Shown: one piece after another, positions 4,493-7,603 of the stretch
How positions within the stretch are numbered: position 1 is the first letter of the stretch
How the letters are laid out: every line of letters starts with the position of its first letter
Origin: Oscillospiraceae bacterium
GTDB lineage: Bacteria; Bacillota; Clostridia; Oscillospirales; Ruminococcaceae
DNA length: 7,603 nt
Assembly (NCBI GenBank): GCA_017528675.1
Contig: JAFXOO010000132.1
Location: forward strand, 1-7,603
Reading direction: 5' to 3'
Translations under genes and position numbers: made by a program
The notes under the pieces: generated by a model
Told to the model about the DNA's origin: nothing
The model's input: the letters and a program-made list of their open reading frames with translations, nothing else
Database searches by the model: none

Positions 4493-6981
4493 TCTACTAC
4501 GCCTCCGTCATCGCCGCCGTTGTCAATCGGTGCGGGCGGCGGGGGAAGCTCCGGCTCAACAGGTTCAACCGGTTCGATATATACCGGCTCAGGCGGATCA
4601 GTCGCAACCGGAAGTGCGCCGGGATCAACCGGTACCGGCGTTGCAGGCGTTGTGGCAGCGCTGGTTGCACCGGTATGACCGGTCGGGTCATAGGCTCTGC
4701 ATCCTTCGCAGACAGGCGCATTTTCTTCCTTCCAGTAGCCCATCACGCCCTTCGGGCAGTTCTTGCCGGCAATCTTGCCGGTATTCTCGCAGACAGCCGC
4801 CTCCACGATGCCTTCCTCAGGCACAGGGAATTCGGCATCGGATTCAATGGCATCGGCATATTCACCGATGACATTGTACCACATTCTGGCGGAGCTGATG
4901 CTCGTGTCGAGCTTCTGACGCTCGATATAGCCGATCCATACGCCGGATACGAAGTCCGGTGTCAGACCGATGAACCAGAGGTCGTCCCAGTTCTGGGTGG
5001 TACCGGTCTTGCCGACAACTTCCTTGTTGGCAAGCTGTGCTGCGCCGGCTGTACCGTTGGAGGAAACGACGTTCTTCATCATGCGGTTCATGATATAGGC
5101 GGTACGCTCATCCACTGCTTCATAGGGGTTGCCCTTGTTCTCATAGACGAGCTCGTGGTTGCCCTGCTCCAGGCGGGACACGATGTGGGATTCATACATC
5201 CAGCCGCCGTTGCCGTAAGGGATATAGCCGTTGACCATATTCTCCACGGTAACGCCGTAGGTCAGAGCGCCCACCGACAGAGGCGAGAGCGCCTTGTCCG
5301 TGTTGCCCTTTGCGTCAAGCTCATGGAGCTTCAGACCCATCTTGTTGGTGGTGAAGTCATAGACAGCCTCCGGCGTCAGCGTATCGACCAGACGTGCGGA
5401 GATGGTGTTCAGGGACTTCATCAGACCGTAGTACATCGGCAGATCCCGGCCGGAATAGTTGGTGACCTCGGAGTTGGAGGAGTAGTTCTTCGGCCAGATA
5501 TCGCCGTTCGGGAGCTCGATACCATAGTCCTTGAGCTGGGAGCCCCAGTGGAACTCGTCGCTGTAGATGCCGTAGCCATAGCCGGCAAGCGGCTTGATGG
5601 TCGAACCGGGCTGACGGGGTTCCATCGTGGCGTAGTTCATGATGAGGGCGCCTTCCTTCTTGCCGATCGCACCCACGCAGGCGAGGATTTCGCCCTCGTA
5701 GTTCATGGCAATAAAGGCGCTCTGCGGATAAACGGGATCGTCCTCCTCGTTGATCTCGCCGTCCTTGTTGGTATCCCGTGTATAGCGGGCAGAATTCTTG
5801 ATGCTGATGAGGTTGGAGAGGTCAAGATACTTCTCCTCGCAGTAGGTCTGCATCTTGGGATCAATGGTGGTGTAGATCTGGTAACCGCCGGTGTTGATGC
5901 GGTGCAGCGCCTCCTTGCGGTCGATGGAATAGGTCTCCATCAGATAATCCTCGACCTCATAGATCGCAGCGTCGATCGTCCAGCTTGTGGCTGCCTCATC
6001 CGGGTCGTATTCCTTGGCATTCCAGTCGGGATGCAGCTTCTTGAATTCGTCCGTATCGGCAAAGATCAGGTGCTCCGTCATGGAGCGCTGGTAATCATCA
6101 TAGCTCAGGGCGCCGTTGGTGTACATCTTATACAGTACATACTCCTGACGCTCACGGTTACGGGTGCGGCCGGATGCGACCCACTCGCCGGTTTCGTCAT
6201 CGACATAGCCTGCAAAGGGGTTGATCGTCTCCGGAGACTGCGGAATCGCTGCCAGAACTGCAGCTTCCGCCACATCGAGCTCCCAGACATCCTTGCCGAA
6301 GTACTTGATGGCAGCCGCTTCGATGCCGTTGGTCGGGCCGCCGAAGCCGATATAGTTGAGGTAGGTCTCGATGATCTTGTCCTTGGGATAATTCTTCTCC
6401 AGAGTCATCGCACGGAAGATCTCACGGATCTTACGGGACGGAGACGGATCGGCATCGCCGGTCACGTTCTTGATGAGCTGCTGGGTGATGGTGGAACCGC
6501 CACGGTCTGTATCCCAGAAGTTCAGCACGAGGTTGAGCATTGCGGCGACGGTGTTGCGGTAGTCCACGCCGTCGTGGGTGTAGAAGCGCTCGTCCTCGGT
6601 GTACACGAAGGCATCCAGCACATGCTGGGGGATCTCCTCAAACTTGACAGGAATACGCTGGGAGGTATTCTGCACCTGGTAGAGGGTCACGAGATTGCCT
6701 TCTTCGTCATAGCCATAGACATTGGTGTTGTAGGCGAGTTCCATTTCCTCAAGGGTGATGGTGGATGCTTCCTGTGCGAAATCAAGCACATAGATTGCAC
6801 CTGCCGTAGCCACGATCGTACCGGTGATGATACAGATCAGGAAAATGGACAGGAAGGTCGAGAACAGGATGGAGAACAGCTTTTTGACAATCCGCCACTT
6901 ACGGGAAGGTGATTTCCGTTTGGTGCGGCTCTCCTCGTCGGCGCTTCCTTTCTTTCTGGATGGTTTGCTCATTTTGATCAT
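4489..6981 (-). CDS. Class A penicillin-binding protein 1A (bifunctional transglycosylase/transpeptidase)
   Basis: The 830-residue product polymerises lipid II and crosslinks peptidoglycan at the outer face of the membrane. A basic cytoplasmic tail (1-34) precedes one membrane segment (about 35-66). The GT51 domain shows TEDERF with catalytic Glu129, GGSTITQQ (161-168), RKIREI (183-188) and ETYLNY (205-210). The transpeptidase has STIK with nucleophile Ser460, SLN (523-525) and KTGTT (658-662). Between them, at 403-414, is a perfect EF-hand/dockerin-like loop DTNKDGEINEED, unusual for this family. The C-terminus carries four cysteines (731, 742, 758, 761) and a Thr/Pro/Glu-rich tail with EPV repeats ending in a Gly/Asp-rich segment. 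Two starts are possible: ATG 6981, three bases after AAAGGA, or ATG 6972, twelve bases after it. I keep the first. It is first gene of an operon with the methyltransferase and is driven by the promoter at 7040-7068. Confidence 0.95.
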   Translation of the reverse strand: MIKMSKPSRKKGSADEESRTKRKSPSRKWRIVKKLFSILFSTFLSIFLICIITGTIVATAGAIYVLDFAQEASTITLEEMELAYNTNVYGYDEEGNLVTLYQVQNTSQRIPVKFEEIPQHVLDAFVYTEDERFYTHDGVDYRNTVAAMLNLVLNFWDTDRGGSTITQQLIKNVTGDADPSPSRKIREIFRAMTLEKNYPKDKIIETYLNYIGFGGPTNGIEAAAIKYFGKDVWELDVAEAAVLAAIPQSPETINPFAGYVDDETGEWVASGRTRNRERQEYVLYKMYTNGALSYDDYQRSMTEHLIFADTDEFKKLHPDWNAKEYDPDEAATSWTIDAAIYEVEDYLMETYSIDRKEALHRINTGGYQIYTTIDPKMQTYCEEKYLDLSNLISIKNSARYTRDTNKDGEINEEDDPVYPQSAFIAMNYEGEILACVGAIGKKEGALIMNYATMEPRQPGSTIKPLAGYGYGIYSDEFHWGSQLKDYGIELPNGDIWPKNYSSNSEVTNYSGRDLPMYYGLMKSLNTISARLVDTLTPEAVYDFTTNKMGLKLHELDAKGNTDKALSPLSVGALTYGVTVENMVNGYIPYGNGGWMYESHIVSRLEQGNHELVYENKGNPYEAVDERTAYIMNRMMKNVVSSNGTAGAAQLANKEVVGKTGTTQNWDDLWFIGLTPDFVSGVWIGYIERQKLDTSISSARMWYNVIGEYADAIESDAEFPVPEEGIVEAAVCENTGKIAGKNCPKGVMGYWKEENAPVCEGCRAYDPTGHTGATSAATTPATPVPVDPGALPVATDPPEPVYIEPVEPVEPELPPPPAPIDNGGDDGGVVE
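4531..4590 (-). repeat. Proline/glutamate-rich repeat in the tail of the penicillin-binding protein
   Basis: Residues 798-817 contain EPV three times, with variable spacers, followed by PELPPPP. The DNA shows recurrent GGTTCAACC-like and ACCGG words. This looks like an extended wall-spanning or flexible tail, and the repeats could vary in number between strains. Confidence 0.55.
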
Positions 6982-6984
6982 GGG

Positions 6985-6990
6985 TCCTTT
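6985..6990 (-). promoter_or_regulatory. Ribosome binding site of the penicillin-binding protein gene
   Basis: The minus strand reads AAAGGA. It lies three bases from the ATG at 6981 (short) and twelve from the ATG at 6972 (long), so it does not decide between the two starts. Confidence 0.5.
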
Positions 6991-6999
6991 CTTTTATGT

Positions 7000-7014
7000 C
7001 TCCCACGGAGGGAG
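7000..7014 (-). other. Small hairpin in the leader of the penicillin-binding protein gene
   Basis: CTCCC (7000-7004) and GGGAG (7010-7014) form a 5-bp stem with a 5-base loop in the roughly 50-base leader, just upstream of the RBS. It may modulate translation or be incidental. Confidence 0.3.
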
Positions 7015-7039
7015 CATCGTGACATAGTGATACATTATC

Positions 7040-7068
7040 ATTATAGCACATAACGCCGTGTTTGTTAA
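7040..7068 (-). promoter_or_regulatory. Sigma-A promoter of the penicillin-binding protein operon
   Basis: On the minus strand TTAACA (7063-7068) is followed after exactly 17 bases by TATAAT (7040-7045), preceded by TGC, which gives an extended -10 as well. An A/T-tract block at about 7071-7097 upstream of the -35 box could act as an UP element. The predicted start is near 7033, giving a leader of about 50 bases. This is the clearest promoter in the window. Confidence 0.85.
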
Positions 7069-7202
7069 GAGCTTTTTTTAAAAATCCCGTTTTTTTATGA
7101 AACATTGCACATGAGGGGCATCTTTTTGCATACAAATTGGCGCTTTATACAAAAATCATGCATAGATTCCGCAGGATCGGCAATACTACTGCAAAGAAAC
7201 CA

Positions 7203-7211
7203 AAAGGAGGG
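7203..7211 (+). promoter_or_regulatory. Ribosome binding site fixing the start of the BofC-like gene
   Basis: AAAGGAGGG lies six bases upstream of the ATG at 7218. This favours that start over the in-frame TTG at 7137, which would add 27 residues before the membrane segment. Confidence 0.8.
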
Positions 7212-7217
7212 ATTTCG

Positions 7218-7550
7218 ATGCAGAAGGTGATACGCCCATTCTGGATTCTGCTGCCGGTGATGGCGTTCTCAATGCTGGTGGTATGCGTGTCGGCGGGGAA
7301 GTCAGTGGAACACGAGAAATCTGCCGCAATTGCAAGGCAGTCTGTCCGAAAGACGGAGGAGCCGGGATATGTGCTCCGGGAGGCAGACGGGCATCTGGCA
7401 CTGTACCGGGAGGGCGCAGATTCGCCCTACAGGGTGCTGGATACAGAGGTGTGGCTGCTGCCGGAGGAGGACAGGCAGGCGCTTGCTGCGGGCATCCATG
7501 CAGCAGATGAAGCAGAGCTGCGGCAACTGCTGGAGGACTGGGATAACTGA
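7218..7550 (+). CDS. Small membrane-anchored protein with a BofC C-terminal-like domain
   Basis: The 110-residue product has a single hydrophobic segment at about 7-26 after a short basic start (MQKVIR). A charged linker at 27-46 follows, then a compact C-terminal domain at about 47-110. That domain has the pattern GYVLREADGHLALYREG, then SPYRVLDTEV (69-78), LPEEDRQAL (81-89) and ELRQLLEDW (100-108). This resembles the short clostridial proteins annotated with a BofC C-terminal domain: a beta-strand pair presenting an external-facing fold, then 'LP..D...L..GI....E.EL..LLED'. BofC in B. subtilis is a forespore protein that regulates SpoIVB-dependent pro-sigma-K signalling. Whether this short homologue does that is unknown, because it lacks BofC's N-terminal domain. 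It probably faces the extracytoplasmic side. It is transcribed divergently from the penicillin-binding protein gene. The family is a recognition call without a search. Confidence 0.7.
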   Translation: MQKVIRPFWILLPVMAFSMLVVCVSAGKSVEHEKSAAIARQSVRKTEEPGYVLREADGHLALYREGADSPYRVLDTEVWLLPEEDRQALAAGIHAADEAELRQLLEDWDN

Positions 7551-7570
7551 ACGGCGGGGAAACCCGCTGT
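7551..7570 (+). terminator. Hairpin with GAAA loop after the BofC-like gene
   Basis: Arms 7551-7558 and 7563-7570 pair over 8 positions with one G-T pair, closing a GAAA tetraloop (7559-7562), immediately after the stop codon. No T-run follows, so it is only terminator-like. It mirrors the kinase hairpin at 32-65, which also has a GAAA loop on the transcribed strand and no U-tract. Confidence 0.45.
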
Positions 7571-7603
7571 ACATACCAGGTCTATTGCCGAAAAATGACG
7601 CAT

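Noticed and set aside
4420..6912. An 830-codon open frame on the plus strand opposite the penicillin-binding protein
   Set aside because: It mirrors the real gene codon by codon. The true product has all GT51 and transpeptidase motifs, while the antisense product has no recognisable domain. The frame stays open because the real gene rarely uses the Leu and Ser codons TTA, CTA and TCA.
7137..7217. An upstream TTG start for the BofC-like gene
   Set aside because: No ribosome binding site precedes it, whereas AAAGGAGGG stands at the right distance from the ATG at 7218.
7571..7603. A possible start of another gene at the window end (ATG at 7595)
   Set aside because: No ribosome binding site precedes it and only three codons are visible.

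Overview
The window reads as chromosomal DNA of a fibre-degrading Firmicute of the class Clostridia, most likely Oscillospiraceae and close to Ruminococcus. The reasons are strong AGGAGG-type ribosome binding sites, a GH5 cellulase carried as a lipoprotein behind tandem carbohydrate-binding-like modules, a clostridial small protein with a BofC C-terminal-like domain, and coding sequence of moderately high G+C beside AT-rich intergenic spacers. The genus is an inference; there is no rRNA or marker gene to fix it.

Layout from left to right. Positions 32-716 hold a minus-strand cytidylate-kinase-like NMP kinase followed by a strong hairpin. Positions 717-1221 are about 500 bases without a convincing protein gene. 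The left part is AT-rich and holds the kinase RBS and a possible -10 box. The right part holds a plus-strand extended -10 promoter followed at once by a candidate structured leader RNA (1033-1193). The leader is closed by a perfect 8-bp helix and ends just before the RBS of the next gene. Positions 1222-3330 encode a 702-residue secreted lipoprotein endoglucanase: lipobox, acidic Ser/Thr/Pro linker, two related YWWG-containing modules, and a GH5 catalytic domain with intact catalytic glutamates. A 12-bp hairpin at 3349-3375 separates it from the convergent gene on its right.

Positions 3380-6981 are a two-gene minus-strand operon: a class A penicillin-binding protein (glycosyltransferase plus transpeptidase) and, overlapping its stop codon by ATGA, a THUMP-type rRNA guanine-N2 methyltransferase related to RlmL/YpsC. 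A near-consensus sigma-A promoter lies at 7040-7068. Divergently, 7218-7550 encodes a 110-residue membrane-anchored protein with a BofC C-terminal-like domain, followed by a GAAA-loop hairpin.

Functionally this is a mixed neighbourhood: housekeeping cell-wall synthesis and rRNA modification flank one polysaccharide-degrading gene that has its own regulated-looking unit. I see no mobile element, CRISPR array, tRNA or rRNA. The most unusual points are the structured leader of the cellulase gene, the EF-hand/dockerin-like calcium loop inside the penicillin-binding protein, and the pair of YWWG modules.
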